This document shows positions 17,111 to 28,842 of a stretch of DNA of 64,000 nt, piece after piece. How positions within the stretch are numbered: position 1 is the first letter of the stretch; the number at the start of each line of letters is the position of its first letter. A model generated the notes under the pieces. The model searched no databases. It was not told the DNA's origin and was given only the letters and a program-made list of their open reading frames with translations. Source of the DNA: Kosakonia sp. BYX6 (GTDB lineage Bacteria > Pseudomonadota > Gammaproteobacteria > Enterobacterales > Enterobacteriaceae); assembly GCF_038449125.1 (NCBI RefSeq), contig NZ_CP151800.1, positions 716,406 to 780,405 of the forward strand, in the 5' to 3' direction. A program made the position numbers and the translations under genes.

Positions 17111-17147
17111 ACGAAAATAAGCCGCGCATTCCTTTCGGAAGCACGGC
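17111..17147 (-). terminator. Internal terminator between rpsU and dnaG
   Basis: On the minus strand, GCCGTGCTTCC and GGAATGCGCGGC pair around a GAAA loop (one bulged T, one G-T pair), followed by TTATTTTCG. E. coli has terminator T1 at the same place, which reduces dnaG-rpoD expression relative to rpsU. Confidence 0.8.
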
Positions 17148-17197
17148 CTTACAACTACAACTCGGTCTACACATGAGGGCGCGTTGCCCTCAATGGA

Positions 17198-17593
<396 letters not shown>

Positions 17594-17651
17594 TTACATC
17601 GCCCCGCATTCGCCCTACACTGCGCGCTATTGCAAAGAGGTAAACAGAGCC

Positions 17652-18665
17652 ATGCGCGTACTGGGCATTGAAACATCCTGCGATGAAACCGGCATCGCCA
17701 TTTATGACGATCAAAACGGGCTTCTCGCCAACCAATTGTATAGTCAAGTAAAACTGCACGCTGATTACGGCGGAGTGGTGCCGGAACTGGCATCTCGTGA
17801 CCACGTGCGTAAAACCGTGCCGCTGATTCAGGCCGCGCTGAAAGAAGCCGGGCTGTCGGCAAAAGATATCGATGCGGTGGCTTACACCGCCGGGCCGGGT
17901 TTAGTCGGCGCGCTGCTGGTCGGCGCAACCGTTGGGCGTTCGCTGGCGTTTGCCTGGGATGTCCCGGCCATTCCAGTTCACCATATGGAAGGGCATTTAC
18001 TGGCTCCGATGCTGGAAGATAACCCACCTGAATTTCCGTTTGTCGCGCTGCTGGTTTCCGGTGGGCACACACAGCTGATTAGCGTCACCGGTATCGGTCA
18101 TTATGAACTGCTGGGCGAGTCGATTGACGATGCCGCCGGCGAAGCTTTTGACAAGACCGCCAAACTGCTGGGCCTTGATTATCCAGGCGGCCCGATGTTG
18201 TCGAAACTGGCCGCGCAAGGTACCGAAGGCCGTTTTGTTTTCCCGCGTCCCATGACCGATCGCCCAGGGCTTGATTTCAGTTTCTCCGGCCTAAAAACCT
18301 TCGCGGCAAACACGATTCGTAATAATGGTGATGACGAGCAAACGCGCGCCGACATCGCACGTGCTTTTGAAGATGCGGTGGTCGATACGCTGATGATCAA
18401 ATGCAAACGCGCACTGGATCAGACCGGGTTTACACGTTTGGTGATGGCCGGAGGCGTGAGCGCTAACCGTACACTGCGGGAAAAACTGGCGCAGATGATG
18501 CAAAAACGCCGTGGCGAAGTGTTCTACGCGCGTCCGGAATTTTGTACCGATAACGGCGCGATGATTGCCTATGCGGGAATGGTGCGTCTGAAAGCAGGAA
18601 ATGATGCCGGGCTCGGCGTTACAGTTCGTCCGCGCTGGCCGCTGTCCGAGTTGCCTGCGGCGTAA
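17652..18665 (+). CDS. tsaD: tRNA N6-threonylcarbamoyladenosine synthase subunit TsaD
   Basis: A 337-residue ASKHA-fold enzyme that transfers threonylcarbamoyl to A37 of ANN-decoding tRNAs with TsaB and TsaE. Metal ligands His111 and His115 are seen in [10 protein letters not shown]; the nucleotide-binding GVSANRTL and the late [12 protein letters not shown] motifs are present. The length equals E. coli TsaD. Divergence from rpsU is the conserved enterobacterial layout. Confidence 0.98.
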   Translation: MRVLGIETSCDETGIAIYDDQNGLLANQLYSQVKLHADYGGVVPELASRDHVRKTVPLIQAALKEAGLSAKDIDAVAYTAGPGLVGALLVGATVGRSLAFAWDVPAIPVHHMEGHLLAPMLEDNPPEFPFVALLVSGGHTQLISVTGIGHYELLGESIDDAAGEAFDKTAKLLGLDYPGGPMLSKLAAQGTEGRFVFPRPMTDRPGLDFSFSGLKTFAANTIRNNGDDEQTRADIARAFEDAVVDTLMIKCKRALDQTGFTRLVMAGGVSANRTLREKLAQMMQKRRGEVFYARPEFCTDNGAMIAYAGMVRLKAGNDAGLGVTVRPRWPLSELPAA

Positions 18666-18671
18666 ATGTAT

Positions 18672-18700
18672 TTGCCCGGTGGAGACGTTTCACCGGGCAA
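18672..18700. terminator. Hairpin between convergent tsaD and plsY
   Basis: Perfect 10-bp stem TTGCCCGGTG/CACCGGGCAA with a 9-base loop. It ends just before the plsY stop. T-runs are absent, so its terminator role rests on position. Confidence 0.6.
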
Positions 18701-18705
18701 CATGA

Positions 18706-19323
18706 TTACGCATTATCTTTCTCTTTTTTCTTCTTCAGCTTCGACCAGATTTTGGTTTCCTGGTGTCGCCATAAGCGTTGAATATTGTCGTGATGACGCA
18801 GCAAGATCAGGCACGACAACATGGCGACCGGGAAAGTGAACTGCGGTTTGAACCACCAGACATAAAACGGCGCAATCAATGCGCTGACGATCGCGCCCAG
18901 CGAGGAATAACCACTTAGCAGCACCGTCAAAAGCCAGGTTCCCGCCATCACGCCCGTTAGATCCCAGCCGATTGGCGCAATCGCACCAAATGCGGTCGCC
19001 ACGCCTTTACCGCCCTGAAATTTAAAGAAAACCGGCCAGATATGGCCAAGACAGGCGGCAATAGCAATCAGACCCAGCCAGAACGGTGTTACGCCAAGCG
19101 CGTACGCACCCCAAACCGGCAGCATGCCTTTCAAAACATCAAAAATCAGTACCGTTACGGCTGCGCCCTTGCCGCCAATGCGTAAAACGTTAGTGGCACC
19201 GGGATTGCCGGAACCACTCTCTCGCGGGTCGGGGAGACTGGCGAGGCGGCAGACCAGAATGGCGCTGGAGATTGAGCCACAAAGGTACGCAAGGAGAATC
19301 ATTCCAGGCGCGATTGCACTCAT
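18706..19323 (-). CDS. plsY: Glycerol-3-phosphate acyltransferase PlsY
   Basis: A 205-residue inner-membrane enzyme that acylates glycerol-3-phosphate from acyl-phosphate. Motifs [12 protein letters not shown] and [10 protein letters not shown], five or more hydrophobic segments, and a basic C-terminus ([11 protein letters not shown]) fit the family. The open frame extends 69 codons upstream, but the ATG at 19323 ([20 protein letters not shown]) matches the E. coli N-terminus and starts at the first membrane segment. It is divergent from folB. Confidence 0.96.
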   Translation of the reverse strand: MSAIAPGMILLAYLCGSISSAILVCRLASLPDPRESGSGNPGATNVLRIGGKGAAVTVLIFDVLKGMLPVWGAYALGVTPFWLGLIAIAACLGHIWPVFFKFQGGKGVATAFGAIAPIGWDLTGVMAGTWLLTVLLSGYSSLGAIVSALIAPFYVWWFKPQFTFPVAMLSCLILLRHHDNIQRLWRHQETKIWSKLKKKKEKDNA

Positions 19324-19486
19324 AACGCTGTTCCGTTTTGAAAATGTCGTTTTATTCTCTGCATCTGTGGATAATACGCATAAATTATGGAAAGTGGTAT
19401 CCAGGTTTTGCGCAAAATCTGACGGGTAACCAACAAAGATGCGGCCTGGCAGCAATGGCTCAGGCGCAATCAGCAGGCGGGGTGTA

Positions 19487-19855
19487 ATGGATATTGTATT
19501 TATCGAGCAACTTTCAGTCATCACCACCATTGGTGTTTATGATTGGGAACAGACCATCGAGCAGAAATTAGTGTTCGATATCGAAATGGCGTGGGATAAC
19601 CGCCTGGCGGCAAAAAGTGACGACGTGAAAGATTGTCTGAGTTATGCGGATATCGCCGAGGCGATTGTCAGCCATGTGGAAGGCGGCCGTTTCGCACTGG
19701 TGGAGCGCGTGGCGGAAGAGGTGGCCGATCTATTGTTGGCCCGCTTTAACTCCCCGTGGGTACGCATCAAACTCAGCAAACCTGGCGCGGTCGCGCGGGC
19801 GCTCAATGTTGGTGTCATCATTGAGCGTGGCCTAAATCCGAAAAAAAGTTTTTAA
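19487..19855 (+). CDS. folB: Dihydroneopterin aldolase FolB
   Basis: A 122-residue enzyme of folate synthesis that splits and epimerises dihydroneopterin. [20 protein letters not shown] and [20 protein letters not shown] match E. coli FolB. ATG at 19487 is chosen over an upstream start because it gives the conserved N-terminus. It lies divergent from plsY and ahead of uppP, with a terminator in between. Confidence 0.97.
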   Translation: MDIVFIEQLSVITTIGVYDWEQTIEQKLVFDIEMAWDNRLAAKSDDVKDCLSYADIAEAIVSHVEGGRFALVERVAEEVADLLLARFNSPWVRIKLSKPGAVARALNVGVIIERGLNPKKSF

Positions 19856-19909
19856 ATTCATCATCGTTAAACCAAACGCTAGTATTCAGGTCTTAGATTA
19901 CGAATTTCA

Positions 19910-19942
19910 CGGCTTTTCCAGTGAGTGGATTAGCCGTTTTTT
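19910..19942 (+). terminator. Terminator after folB
   Basis: Stem CGGCT-tt-TCCA / TGGA-tt-AGCCG with loop GTGAG, followed by six T. It lies 54 bases past the folB stop and just before uppP. Confidence 0.75.
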
Positions 19943-19965
19943 ATATCTTTTTAGGGGTTTAATTG

Positions 19966-20784
19966 ATGGGTGATATGCATTCACTGTTGGTGGCAGCCAT
20001 CTTGGGTGTCGTTGAAGGTCTCACCGAGTTTCTACCCGTTTCCAGTACGGGCCACATGATCATTGTCGGGCATTTGCTGGGGTTCGAAGGTGATACGGCA
20101 AAAACGTTCGAAGTGGTGATCCAGTTAGGATCGATTCTGGCGGTGGTTGTGATGTTCTGGCGGCGCCTGTTTGGTTTGATCGGCATTCATTTCGGTAAAC
20201 CTCGTCATGAAGGCACTGGCACCGGCCGTTTGTCACTGATTCATATCTTGTTAGGTATGATTCCGGCGGTTGTTATTGGGCTGGTGTTCCACGACACCAT
20301 CAAATCACTGTTTAATCCCCGCAATGTGGCATATGCGCTGGTGGTCGGCGGTTTTCTGCTGATTGCCGCAGAAGTGCTGAAGCCAAAAGTTCCGCGCGCG
20401 CAGGGCGTCGATGATATGACTTATCGTCAGGCGTTTATGATTGGCTGCTTCCAGTGCCTGGCGCTGTGGCCGGGCTTCTCCCGCGCCGGAGCGACCATTT
20501 CGGGTGGGATGTTGATGGGGGTTAGCCGCTACGCGGCGTCAGAGTTCTCGTTCCTGCTGGCGGTGCCGATGATGATGGGCGCAACGGCGCTGGATCTCTA
20601 TAAAAGCATCGGCTTCCTGACCACCGGTGACATTCCGATGTTCGCCGTCGGCTTTGTGACCGCGTTTATTGTGGCGCTGATCGCCATCAAAACCTTCCTG
20701 GAGCTGATTAAGCACATCTCCTTTATCCCGTTCGCAATCTATCGTTTTATTGTTGCAGCCGCGGTCTACGTCGTCTTCTTCTAA
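19966..20784 (+). CDS. uppP: Undecaprenyl-diphosphatase UppP (BacA)
   Basis: A 272-residue inner-membrane phosphatase that recycles the lipid carrier of cell wall synthesis; its dose affects bacitracin resistance. Catalytic motifs are [14 protein letters not shown] (Glu17, Glu21, Ser27, His30) and [14 protein letters not shown]. coli has FSRSG in the second motif; here the serine after Arg is alanine. ATG at 19966 is preferred to TTG at 19963. It converges on cca. Confidence 0.97.
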   Translation: MGDMHSLLVAAILGVVEGLTEFLPVSSTGHMIIVGHLLGFEGDTAKTFEVVIQLGSILAVVVMFWRRLFGLIGIHFGKPRHEGTGTGRLSLIHILLGMIPAVVIGLVFHDTIKSLFNPRNVAYALVVGGFLLIAAEVLKPKVPRAQGVDDMTYRQAFMIGCFQCLALWPGFSRAGATISGGMLMGVSRYAASEFSFLLAVPMMMGATALDLYKSIGFLTTGDIPMFAVGFVTAFIVALIAIKTFLELIKHISFIPFAIYRFIVAAAVYVVFF

Positions 20785-20791
20785 GCCTTGC

Positions 20792-20815
20792 GCCCTCAGT
20801 CTTTCGGCTGAGGGC
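20792..20815. terminator. Hairpin at the uppP-cca junction
   Basis: Stem GCCCTCAG/CTGAGGGC with an 8-base loop. It overlaps the last codons of cca and lies 7 bases after the uppP stop. There is no clear T-run. Confidence 0.55.
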
Positions 20816-22037
20816 AGCGTTGTTCTTTCCATTGCATCACCGCTGCGATCCGCCGACGAGTCAACTCTTCACGCACTTCCACGCCTTTAAATCCCGCATC
20901 AATCACCGCTTTGGTTGGCACAGATCGCGCAATCTCCCAGGCTTCACGCAGTAAACGCCCTTGCGGATAATCGCAGCTTTCAAACCCGGTACGCCCACGC
21001 ACATCGGCTTCACTGGTAAGGGCGATTTGCTCAACCCGCTGTGGTTTGCGCCAGGCGTCAATGGAATCGAACAGTTTGACGATGGTTTTTGGCTGCAAAA
21101 TCGGGAAGGTGTGGATCAGATCGTGAAATTCCGCCACCAGTTTCGCCAAATCGCGGATCTCATTCTGCACGCGCAGGCGCTGGCATAAGCTTTCCACCAG
21201 TTTTACACCTGCCGGGCCATGGCCATGATGGCGCGGCCAAAGTTCTTTTGGCGTCAAGCCTTTGCCCAGGTCATGGCAGAGTGTCGCAAAACGCACATCC
21301 ACTTCCGGGCTGAGCATCGCCGCCATGGAAAGTGTCATTAATGTGTGCACGCCGGTGTCGATTTCCGGGTGCCATTTCGCCGGAGCGGGAACGCCAAACA
21401 GCGCGTCGATCTCCGGGAACAGCACTTTCAACGCGCCGCAATCGCGTAAGACCTGGAAGTAAACCTGGGGATTACGGGTTCGCAAAGCGTTTTCCGTCTC
21501 TTTCCACACGCGTTCGGTGGTCAGATGCGCTAACTCACCGGCTTCGGTCATCTCGCGCATCAGCGACATGGTTTCGTCGGCAATACGGAAACTAAGATGA
21601 GCATAACGGGCAGCGAACCGCGCAACGCGCAATACGCGCAGCGGATCTTCATTGAAAGCGGGGGAGACATGACGCAGGAGGCGATTACGCAGATCCTGCT
21701 GACCGTTGAATGGGTCGATGATATGGCCGTTTTCATCCTGCGCCAGCGCATTAACGGTTAAGTCGCGGCGAAGCAGGTCTTGTTCCAGCGTAACATCGGG
21801 TGCGGCATAGCAGGTAAAACCGGTGTAGCCGGAGCCGGATTTGCGTTCGGTACGCGCCAATGCATATTCTTCGCGGCTTTGCGGATGAAGGAAAACCGGG
21901 AAATCGCGGCCTACCTGCTGGTAACCCGCGTCGAGCATCTCTTGCGGCGTTGCACCGACCACAACCCAATCTTTGTCTTTGACCGGCAGGCCCAACAACG
22001 TATCACGTACTGCACCACCGACCAGATAACTCTTCAC
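20796..22037 (-). CDS. cca: CCA-adding enzyme (multifunctional, with HD domain)
   Basis: A 413-residue nucleotidyltransferase that builds or repairs tRNA 3' CCA ends. [20 protein letters not shown] contains the class II signature and the metal-binding Asp21 and Asp23. [10 protein letters not shown] and [16 protein letters not shown] are family motifs. The C-terminal HD domain ([15 protein letters not shown]) gives the phosphohydrolase activities known for the E. coli enzyme. The length is one residue over E. coli. Confidence 0.98.
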   Translation of the reverse strand: MKSYLVGGAVRDTLLGLPVKDKDWVVVGATPQEMLDAGYQQVGRDFPVFLHPQSREEYALARTERKSGSGYTGFTCYAAPDVTLEQDLLRRDLTVNALAQDENGHIIDPFNGQQDLRNRLLRHVSPAFNEDPLRVLRVARFAARYAHLSFRIADETMSLMREMTEAGELAHLTTERVWKETENALRTRNPQVYFQVLRDCGALKVLFPEIDALFGVPAPAKWHPEIDTGVHTLMTLSMAAMLSPEVDVRFATLCHDLGKGLTPKELWPRHHGHGPAGVKLVESLCQRLRVQNEIRDLAKLVAEFHDLIHTFPILQPKTIVKLFDSIDAWRKPQRVEQIALTSEADVRGRTGFESCDYPQGRLLREAWEIARSVPTKAVIDAGFKGVEVREELTRRRIAAVMQWKEQRCPQPKD

Positions 22038-22104
22038 GCCGCCACTCTCCTCTACACGTTTGCCGACAGATAATACGTAAGTGTAGAGAAGATGGCGAAT
22101 ATGC

Positions 22105-22719
22105 TTAGTTCATCCAGCGATCTTTGCGTTTGCGGCTGGGGATCATGTGCGGCAATAACAGGCCGAGGATCAGGCCTGCGCCCAGCACGCCGCCGCCATA
22201 CATAAACCACTGCATAATGATGGTGCGCTGCTTGTCATCCAGTTGCAGATTCGCGGCGCTGACTTTTTTCTGCGCCACGATTAACTCATTCTTGAGCTTT
22301 TGATTCTCATCTTTCAGGCCGTTGATCACCCCGTCACTTTGGGCGACTTTCTGCTGCATCTCGGCGGTACGCTGGTTCCAGGTATTATCGATATTGGTGA
22401 GTTTATCGGTCAGCGTTTTCACCTGGTTTTCCAGTTCCGGCACGCGCGTGCGCAGGCTTGGCTGGCTGTTCAACTGTTTCAACGGGATCCACGCGGTACG
22501 GCCGCTGCTGTCGCGCACCTGGCCGTAATCGCTGTTTTCCTGCAACAGGGAGACTTCTTCGCCGGCATTTACCGTACCGACAAGGCGATAATTATCACCC
22601 GGGCCACTACGTACCCAGGTATTCAGTTCGTCGGAGACATAACGTTTTTCTTCAGCGTGGGTTCCGACAGACACGCTAAGCGCAAAAAGGGTCAATCCAA
22701 TCAGGCGTAATTTTGGCAT
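22105..22719 (-). CDS. ygiM: SH3-domain membrane protein YgiM
   Basis: A 204-residue protein. Residues 1-23 are a signal peptide ([19 protein letters not shown]), residues about 28-90 a bacterial SH3 domain ([16 protein letters not shown]), residues 95-165 a coiled coil ([16 protein letters not shown]), and residues 168-192 a membrane anchor, ending basic. ATG at 22719 is chosen because the frame upstream lacks a signal-like sequence. Family TIGR04211; function unknown, probably envelope-related. A cca-ygiM neighbourhood is conserved. Confidence 0.95.
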   Translation of the reverse strand: MPKLRLIGLTLFALSVSVGTHAEEKRYVSDELNTWVRSGPGDNYRLVGTVNAGEEVSLLQENSDYGQVRDSSGRTAWIPLKQLNSQPSLRTRVPELENQVKTLTDKLTNIDNTWNQRTAEMQQKVAQSDGVINGLKDENQKLKNELIVAQKKVSAANLQLDDKQRTIIMQWFMYGGGVLGAGLILGLLLPHMIPSRKRKDRWMN

Positions 22720-22958
22720 CAGGCAATCATTATTTTCATTGAACGTGAATGGTAAACAGTGGCAACAGTCTGACGACACCCGGCAGGTAGCATCAATCGG
22801 AATCTTCCAGGTCAAACTGCACACATACGCGAACTTTTGCACCTGCCAGATTGCGCATTGCATGGCAATTTGGCACAAAATACTATCTACTGACAAACAT
22901 CGGGCGCGTTAGTTCGTCGAAATTTTCACTGATGTGACATAACCATAAGTGCGAAGCC

Positions 22959-24260
22959 ATGGCTCAGGAAATTGAATTAAAGTTTATCGTGAAGAACGAC
23001 AGCGTGGAAACGCTTCGTCAACATCTCCATACGCTGACCGAAGAACATATCGCGTCCAGCCAATTACTCAACATCTACTACGAGACGCCGGATAACTGGC
23101 TACGCAGCCACGATATGGGGCTGCGTATCCGCGGATTTAACGGCCAGTATGAGATGACAATGAAAATCGCCGGTCGCGTGATTGGCGGTTTACATCAGCG
23201 CCCGGAATACAATATTCCGCTCGAAAACCCCGAACTTGACCTTTCGCGCTTTCCAAACGAAGTGTGGCCGGAAGGCGTGTTAGCGGCGGATTTACAGTCG
23301 CGCGCTCGCCCGCTGTTCAGCACCGATTTCTACCGTGAAAAATGGCTGATCACTGTCGGCGACAGCCGTATTGAGATTGCCCTTGATTTAGGTGAAGTGA
23401 AAGCGGGGGAGTTTGTTGAGCCGATTTGTGAACTGGAGCTGGAGCTGTTAAGCGGCGATCCGGCGGATATCCTCAAGCTCGCGCGTCAATTGCTCACCCT
23501 TTCCGGGCTGCGTCAGGGAAGCCTGAGCAAAGCGGCGCGCGGCTACCATCTGGCACAGGGCAATGCGCTGCGTGAACCTCGCCCGACCACCTTTTTGCAA
23601 CTCGCGCCCAAAGCGACGGTTGAACAGGCGTTCACCGCCGCGCTCGAGCTGGCGCTTTCGCAATGGCAATACCATGAAGAGTTATGGGTACGCGGTAACG
23701 ACGCGGCGAGGCTTGATGTACTGCGTGCCATTGCGTTACTGCGCCATACGCTGACGCTATTCGGCGGGATTGTACCGCGCAAAGCGAGCGCTCACTTACG
23801 CGATCTGCTAACCCAAGCCGAAGCGACCATGACGTCGGCGGTTTCCGCTTCGACTGCCCTGTGGAGCACGCAATCGGCGATGGCGAAACTGGTGCTGACC
23901 GAGTGGTTAATCACCCACGGTTGGCGCGCGTTTCTGGATGAAAAAGCGCAGGCGAAATTCGCCGACTCCTTTAAGCGCTTCGCCGATGTGCATCTCTCGC
24001 GCTGCGCGTCCGAACTGAAAAAAACCTTCGCTCAACCGCTTGGCGACAGCTACCGCGATCAGTTGCCGCGTTTGGCGCGGGATATCGACTGCACACTTCT
24101 GCTGGGCGGCTATTACGATCGCGCACTGGCGACAGCGTGGCTGGATAACTGGCAAGGGCTGCATTACGCCATTGAAACTCGCCAGCGAGTCGAGATTGAG
24201 CACTTTCGTAATACCGCAATCACCCAAGAGCCGTTCTGGCTGCACAGCGGGAAACGCTAA
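22959..24260 (+). CDS. ygiF: Inorganic triphosphatase YgiF (CYTH-CHAD)
   Basis: A 433-residue cytosolic enzyme that hydrolyses triphosphate. The CYTH domain (about residues 1-200) starts with the signature EIELKF and has charged tunnel residues such as RIRGFNGQYEMTMKI. The CHAD domain (about 220-430) has conserved basic/histidine helices (RHTLTLFGGIVPRK, KRFADVHLSRCASELKK). It is followed by glnE after 15 bases, so the two are co-transcribed, as in E. coli. Confidence 0.97.
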   Translation: MAQEIELKFIVKNDSVETLRQHLHTLTEEHIASSQLLNIYYETPDNWLRSHDMGLRIRGFNGQYEMTMKIAGRVIGGLHQRPEYNIPLENPELDLSRFPNEVWPEGVLAADLQSRARPLFSTDFYREKWLITVGDSRIEIALDLGEVKAGEFVEPICELELELLSGDPADILKLARQLLTLSGLRQGSLSKAARGYHLAQGNALREPRPTTFLQLAPKATVEQAFTAALELALSQWQYHEELWVRGNDAARLDVLRAIALLRHTLTLFGGIVPRKASAHLRDLLTQAEATMTSAVSASTALWSTQSAMAKLVLTEWLITHGWRAFLDEKAQAKFADSFKRFADVHLSRCASELKKTFAQPLGDSYRDQLPRLARDIDCTLLLGGYYDRALATAWLDNWQGLHYAIETRQRVEIEHFRNTAITQEPFWLHSGKR

Positions 24261-24275
24261 CTAAAGGATCTTGCA

Positions 24276-27125
24276 ATGCCGAACGCTTCGCCGTTATCGC
24301 AGCACTGGCAAACTGTACTTTCCCGCCTGCCGGAAGCGCTAACCGCGCAGCCGCTGAGTTCGCAGGCGCAGTCAGTGCTCACTTTTAGTGATTTTGTTCA
24401 GGACAGCATCGTTGCCAACCCTGAGTGGCTGGGCGAACTGGAAAGTGCGCCGCCCACGTCTGGTGAGTGGCAGCACTACGCGATATGGCTACAAATCGCG
24501 CTGCAAGCGGTAACGGATGAAGTGTCTTTGATGCGCACGCTCAGGCAGTTTCGCCGTAGGGTGATGGTGCGCATCGCTTGGGCGCAGGCGCTTGGGTTAG
24601 TGGAAGAAGAGGATATCCTGCAACAGTTGAGTGTGCTGGCGGAAACGTTGATTGTCGCCGCGCGGGACTGGTTGTATGACGCCTGCTGTCGCGAATGGGG
24701 AACGCCGTGCAACCCGGATGGCGTGGCCCAGCCAATGCTGGTACTCGGTATGGGCAAGCTGGGCGGCGGCGAGCTCAATTTCTCCTCCGACATCGATTTG
24801 ATCTTCGCCTGGCCGGAAAACGGCGTGACCCGTGGCGGGCGACGCGAGCTGGATAACGCGCAGTTTTTCACTCGCCTGGGACAGCGGTTAATTAAAGTGC
24901 TGGATCAGCCGACGCAGGATGGCTTCGTTTACCGTGTCGATATGCGCTTGCGCCCGTTTGGCGACAGCGGCCCACTGGTACTGAGTTTTGCCGCGCTGGA
25001 GGATTATTACCAGGAGCAGGGGCGCGACTGGGAGCGTTACGCGATGGTGAAAGCGCGCATTATGGGCGATAACGACAGCGCGCATGCCAGGGAGTTGCGA
25101 GCGATGCTGCGGCCGTTCATTTTCCGCCGTTACATTGATTTCAGCGTTATCCAGTCACTGCGCAATATGAAAGGCATGATTGCCCGCGAAGTGCGCCGCC
25201 GTGGTCTGAAAGACAACATCAAACTGGGCGCGGGCGGTATTCGCGAAATCGAATTTATCGTGCAGGTTTTCCAGTTGATTCGCGGCGGGCGTGAACCGGC
25301 GCTGCAATCCCGCTCGCTGTTGCCCACGTTAGCGGCCATCGACCAGCTTCATCTGTTACCCGAAGGGGATGCCAGCACGCTTCGTGAAGCCTATCTCTGG
25401 CTGCGACGGCTGGAAAACTTACTGCAAAGCATTAATGACGAACAAACACAGACGCTGCCGGGCGATGAGCTGAACCGCGCGCGCCTTGCCTGGGGAATGG
25501 GCACGGAGAGTTGGGACGCGCTCAGCAGCCAGCTTGAGGCGCATATGGCCGCCGTGCGCCGCATTTTCAATGAGCTTATCGGCGATGATGAAACGGACGC
25601 GTCCGATGATGCGCTTTCCGAACACTGGCGTGAGCTATGGCAGGATGCTTTGCAGGAAGAGGACACTACGCCGGTGCTGGTGCATCTCAGCGATGAGGAT
25701 CGCCGTCGCGTGGTGGCGCTGATTGCGGATTTTCGCAATGAGCTGGATAAACGCACCATCGGCCAGCGTGGCCGCCAGGTGCTCGATCATTTGATGCCGC
25801 ATCTGCTGAGCGACGTCTGCTCGCGTGACGACGCGCCGGTGCCGTTGTCGCGCCTGACGCCGCTGTTGACCGGCATTATTACGCGCACCACCTATCTTGA
25901 ACTGCTAAGCGAATTCCCCGGTGCGTTGAAGCACCTGATTTCGCTCTGCGCCGCTTCGCCCATGGTCGCCAGCCAATTGGCGCGCTACCCGATTCTGCTT
26001 GATGAGCTGCTCGACCCGAACACGCTTTATCAACCGACGGCGATGAACGCCTATCGTGACGAGTTGCGCCAGTATCTGCTGCGCGTGCCGGAAGAGGATG
26101 AAGAGCAGCAACTGGAAGCGCTGCGCCAGTTTAAACAGGCGCAATTGCTACGCGTGGCGGCGGCAGATATCGCTGGAACCTTGCCGGTCATGAAGGTGAG
26201 CGATCATTTAACCTGGCTTGCCGAAGCAATTATTGATGCCGTGGTGCAGCAAGCCTGGGGGCAAATGGTCGCGCGTTACGGCCAACCCACGCATCTCAAC
26301 GATCGTGAAGGGCGCGGTTTCGCCGTGGTGGGCTACGGCAAACTGGGGGGCTGGGAACTGGGTTACAGTTCGGATCTCGACCTGGTGTTTTTGCATGACT
26401 GCCCGGTGGAAGTGATGACCGACGGCAAGCGGGAAATCGATGGCCGCCAGTTCTATCTGCGCCTGGCGCAACGCATCATGCACCTGTTCAGCACCCGCAC
26501 GTCGTCCGGCATTCTCTATGAAGTGGACGCGCGTCTGCGCCCCTCCGGCGCGGCAGGCATGCTGGTAACCACCACCGAATCCTTCGCCGATTACCAGAAA
26601 AACGAAGCCTGGACGTGGGAACATCAGGCGCTGGCTCGCGCCCGCGTGGTGTATGGCGATCCGCAATTGACCGCCGAGTTTGATGCGATTCGCCGCGATG
26701 TGTTGATGACGCCGCGCGACGATGACACGCTGCAAACGGAAGTGCGCGAAATGCGCGAAAAGATGCTCGCCCATCTCGGCAACAAGCACAAAGATCGCTT
26801 CGATCTGAAAACCGATGAAGGCGGCATCACTGACATTGAGTTTATCGCGCAATACCTGGTGCTGCGTTACGCGCACGAAAAACCGAAGCTGACGCGTTGG
26901 TCGGATAACGTGCGCATTCTGGAAGGGCTGGCGCAAAACGACATTATGGATGAGCAGGAAGCGCAGGCGCTGACGCGCGCTTACACCACACTGCGCGATG
27001 AGTTGCACCATTTGGCGTTGCAAGAGTTGCCGGGAAATGTGGCGCTTTCCTGCTTTGCCGCCGAACGCCAGCTTATCAAAACCAGCTGGGACAAGTGGCT
27101 GGTGGAACCGTGCGCCCCGGCGTAA
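24276..27125 (+). CDS. glnE: Glutamine synthetase adenylyltransferase/adenylyl-removing enzyme
   Basis: A 949-residue bifunctional enzyme that adds AMP to or removes AMP from glutamine synthetase in response to PII and glutamine. The N-terminal (deadenylylation) and C-terminal (adenylylation) nucleotidyltransferase domains carry [20 protein letters not shown] and [20 protein letters not shown]; both keep the D-x-D metal motif. A helical linker joins them. The length is close to E. coli (946). It is in an operon with ygiF and, 46 bases on, hldE. Confidence 0.98.
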   Translation: MPNASPLSQHWQTVLSRLPEALTAQPLSSQAQSVLTFSDFVQDSIVANPEWLGELESAPPTSGEWQHYAIWLQIALQAVTDEVSLMRTLRQFRRRVMVRIAWAQALGLVEEEDILQQLSVLAETLIVAARDWLYDACCREWGTPCNPDGVAQPMLVLGMGKLGGGELNFSSDIDLIFAWPENGVTRGGRRELDNAQFFTRLGQRLIKVLDQPTQDGFVYRVDMRLRPFGDSGPLVLSFAALEDYYQEQGRDWERYAMVKARIMGDNDSAHARELRAMLRPFIFRRYIDFSVIQSLRNMKGMIAREVRRRGLKDNIKLGAGGIREIEFIVQVFQLIRGGREPALQSRSLLPTLAAIDQLHLLPEGDASTLREAYLWLRRLENLLQSINDEQTQTLPGDELNRARLAWGMGTESWDALSSQLEAHMAAVRRIFNELIGDDETDASDDALSEHWRELWQDALQEEDTTPVLVHLSDEDRRRVVALIADFRNELDKRTIGQRGRQVLDHLMPHLLSDVCSRDDAPVPLSRLTPLLTGIITRTTYLELLSEFPGALKHLISLCAASPMVASQLARYPILLDELLDPNTLYQPTAMNAYRDELRQYLLRVPEEDEEQQLEALRQFKQAQLLRVAAADIAGTLPVMKVSDHLTWLAEAIIDAVVQQAWGQMVARYGQPTHLNDREGRGFAVVGYGKLGGWELGYSSDLDLVFLHDCPVEVMTDGKREIDGRQFYLRLAQRIMHLFSTRTSSGILYEVDARLRPSGAAGMLVTTTESFADYQKNEAWTWEHQALARARVVYGDPQLTAEFDAIRRDVLMTPRDDDTLQTEVREMREKMLAHLGNKHKDRFDLKTDEGGITDIEFIAQYLVLRYAHEKPKLTRWSDNVRILEGLAQNDIMDEQEAQALTRAYTTLRDELHHLALQELPGNVALSCFAAERQLIKTSWDKWLVEPCAPA

Positions 27126-27171
27126 GTGTGGTATCATCGCGCGCAAATTTTGTATCTCTCAGGAGACAGGA

Positions 27172-28602
27172 ATGAAAGTTACGCTGCCAGAGTTTAAGCA
27201 AGCGGGTGTCATGGTCGTGGGCGATGTGATGCTGGACCGTTACTGGTACGGGCCAACCAGCCGCATCTCCCCGGAAGCGCCGGTACCGGTCGTCAAAGTC
27301 GACACGATTGAAGAGCGTCCGGGCGGCGCGGCGAACGTGGCGATGAACATCGCTTCACTGGGCGCAACAGCGCGCCTGGTGGGTCTGACGGGCATTGACG
27401 ACGCGGCGCGCGCGCTGAGCCAGGCGCTGGCGGATGTTAACGTTCATTGTGACTTCGTTTCTGTTCCCACTCACCCGACCATCACCAAGCTGCGCGTGCT
27501 GTCTCGTAACCAGCAGTTAATCCGCCTGGATTTTGAAGAAGGTTTCGAAGGCGTTGATCCGCAGCCGATGCATGAACGCATCAGCCAGGCGCTGGGTTCT
27601 ATCGGCGCGCTGGTGCTCTCCGATTACGCCAAAGGCGCGCTGACCAGCGTACAGCAGATGATCGCGCTGGCGCGCAAAGCGGGCGTTCCGGTGCTTATCG
27701 ACCCGAAAGGCACTGATTTTGAACGCTATCGCGGGGCGACACTGTTGACGCCGAACTTGTCTGAGTTCGAAGCTGTTGCCGGGAAATGCAAAAGCGAAGA
27801 TGAAATTGTTGAACGCGGCATGAAAGTGATCGCCGATTACGATCTTTCCGCGTTGCTGGTCACCCGCTCCGAACAGGGGATGACGCTGTTGCAGCCGGGC
27901 AAAGCACCGCTGCATATGCCAACGCAAGCGCAGGAAGTCTATGACGTAACCGGCGCAGGCGATACGGTGATTGGCGTGCTGGCGGCAACGCTTGCCGCAG
28001 GTAATTCTCTGGAAGAAGCCTGTTACTTCGCTAACGCCGCCGCAGGCGTCGTGGTCGGCAAACTCGGTACCTCTACCGTTTCGCCGATCGAGCTGGAAAA
28101 CGCGGTGCGCGGGCGCGCCGAAACGGGCTTCGGTGTGATGAGCGAAGACGAGCTGAAAGTGGCCGTTGCCGCCGCACGTAAGCGCGGTGAGAAAGTGGTG
28201 ATGACCAACGGCGTTTTCGACATCCTGCATGCCGGACACGTCTCTTACCTGGCGAACGCGCGCAAGCTGGGCGATCGCCTGATTGTGGCGGTCAACAGCG
28301 ATGCTTCCACCAAACGTCTGAAAGGCGAAACCCGCCCGGTGAACCCGCTCGAGCAACGCATGATCGTGCTGAGCGCGCTGGAAGCGGTGGATTGGGTGGT
28401 GTCGTTTGAAGAAGATACGCCGCAGCGCCTGATTGCCGGTATCCTGCCGGATCTGCTGGTGAAAGGCGGCGATTACAAGCCGGATCAGATTGCTGGCAGC
28501 GAAGAGGTTTGGGCCAACGGCGGTGACGTGCTGGTGCTCAACTTTGAAGACGGCTGTTCAACCACCAACATCATCAAAAAGATCCAGAAAGACAGCCACT
28601 AA
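27172..28602 (+). CDS. hldE: Bifunctional heptose 7-phosphate kinase/heptose 1-phosphate adenylyltransferase
   Basis: A 476-residue enzyme for two steps of ADP-heptose synthesis for LPS inner core. The N-terminal PfkB kinase domain has [11 protein letters not shown] and [11 protein letters not shown] (catalytic Asp region). The C-terminal domain (about 340-476) has the nucleotidyltransferase HxGH in [16 protein letters not shown]. The open frame runs upstream into glnE, but ATG at 27172 follows AGGAGACAGG and gives the E. coli N-terminus MKVTLPEF. Confidence 0.98.
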   Translation: MKVTLPEFKQAGVMVVGDVMLDRYWYGPTSRISPEAPVPVVKVDTIEERPGGAANVAMNIASLGATARLVGLTGIDDAARALSQALADVNVHCDFVSVPTHPTITKLRVLSRNQQLIRLDFEEGFEGVDPQPMHERISQALGSIGALVLSDYAKGALTSVQQMIALARKAGVPVLIDPKGTDFERYRGATLLTPNLSEFEAVAGKCKSEDEIVERGMKVIADYDLSALLVTRSEQGMTLLQPGKAPLHMPTQAQEVYDVTGAGDTVIGVLAATLAAGNSLEEACYFANAAAGVVVGKLGTSTVSPIELENAVRGRAETGFGVMSEDELKVAVAAARKRGEKVVMTNGVFDILHAGHVSYLANARKLGDRLIVAVNSDASTKRLKGETRPVNPLEQRMIVLSALEAVDWVVSFEEDTPQRLIAGILPDLLVKGGDYKPDQIAGSEEVWANGGDVLVLNFEDGCSTTNIIKKIQKDSH

Positions 28603-28623
28603 ACCTGGCCGTTGCAATGAAAA

Positions 28624-28642
28624 TGCCCTCTTCGCGAGGGCA
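28624..28642 (+). terminator. Hairpin after hldE
   Basis: Stem TGCCCTC/GAGGGCA with loop TTCGC, 21 bases past the hldE stop. The T-run is absent. An almost identical hairpin occurs at 28801 (loop TGCGC). Confidence 0.5.
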
Positions 28643-28678
28643 GTTCAGATTGCTGATAAAGGGTTGTGCAGCGTTTAT

Positions 28679-28776
28679 GCCGGGTGGCGGCTACGCTTTA
28701 CCCGGCCTACAAAATCTGCAATATCAATGCGTTGAGAAATCCTTGAGTAGGCCTGATAAGCGAAGCGCCATCAGGC
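28679..28776. repeat. REP (BIME-like) elements
   Basis: Two palindromic units: 28679-28710 (GCCGGGTGGCGGCTACGC ... CCCGGCCTAC) and 28751-28776 (GCCTGATAAGCG ... CGCCATCAGGC). They resemble enterobacterial REP sequences in opposite orientation, a BIME arrangement. E. coli carries the sibD/sibE RNAs in this hldE-yqiK interval; I do not see them here. Confidence 0.8.
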
Positions 28777-28800
28777 AGCGGATTCGCCATCAGTCTCTAA

Positions 28801-28824
28801 TGCCCTCTGCGCGAGGGCATTTTT
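28801..28824 (+). terminator. Terminator between hldE and yqiK
   Basis: Stem TGCCCTC/GAGGGCA, loop TGCGC, followed by TTTTTG. The T-run is on the plus strand, so it serves hldE; it lies 24 bases past the yqiK end and may also help on the other strand. Confidence 0.75.
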
Positions 28825-28842
28825 GCGATCTCTTAATGAGAA

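Noticed and set aside
26208-27146. 312-codon open frame opposite glnE
   Set aside because: Antisense shadow in GC-rich coding sequence with no family features.
28603-28842. sibD/sibE-type antisense RNAs and ibs peptides
   Set aside because: Expected from E. coli position, but the interval holds only REP units and hairpins, with no Ibs-like hydrophobic peptide found.
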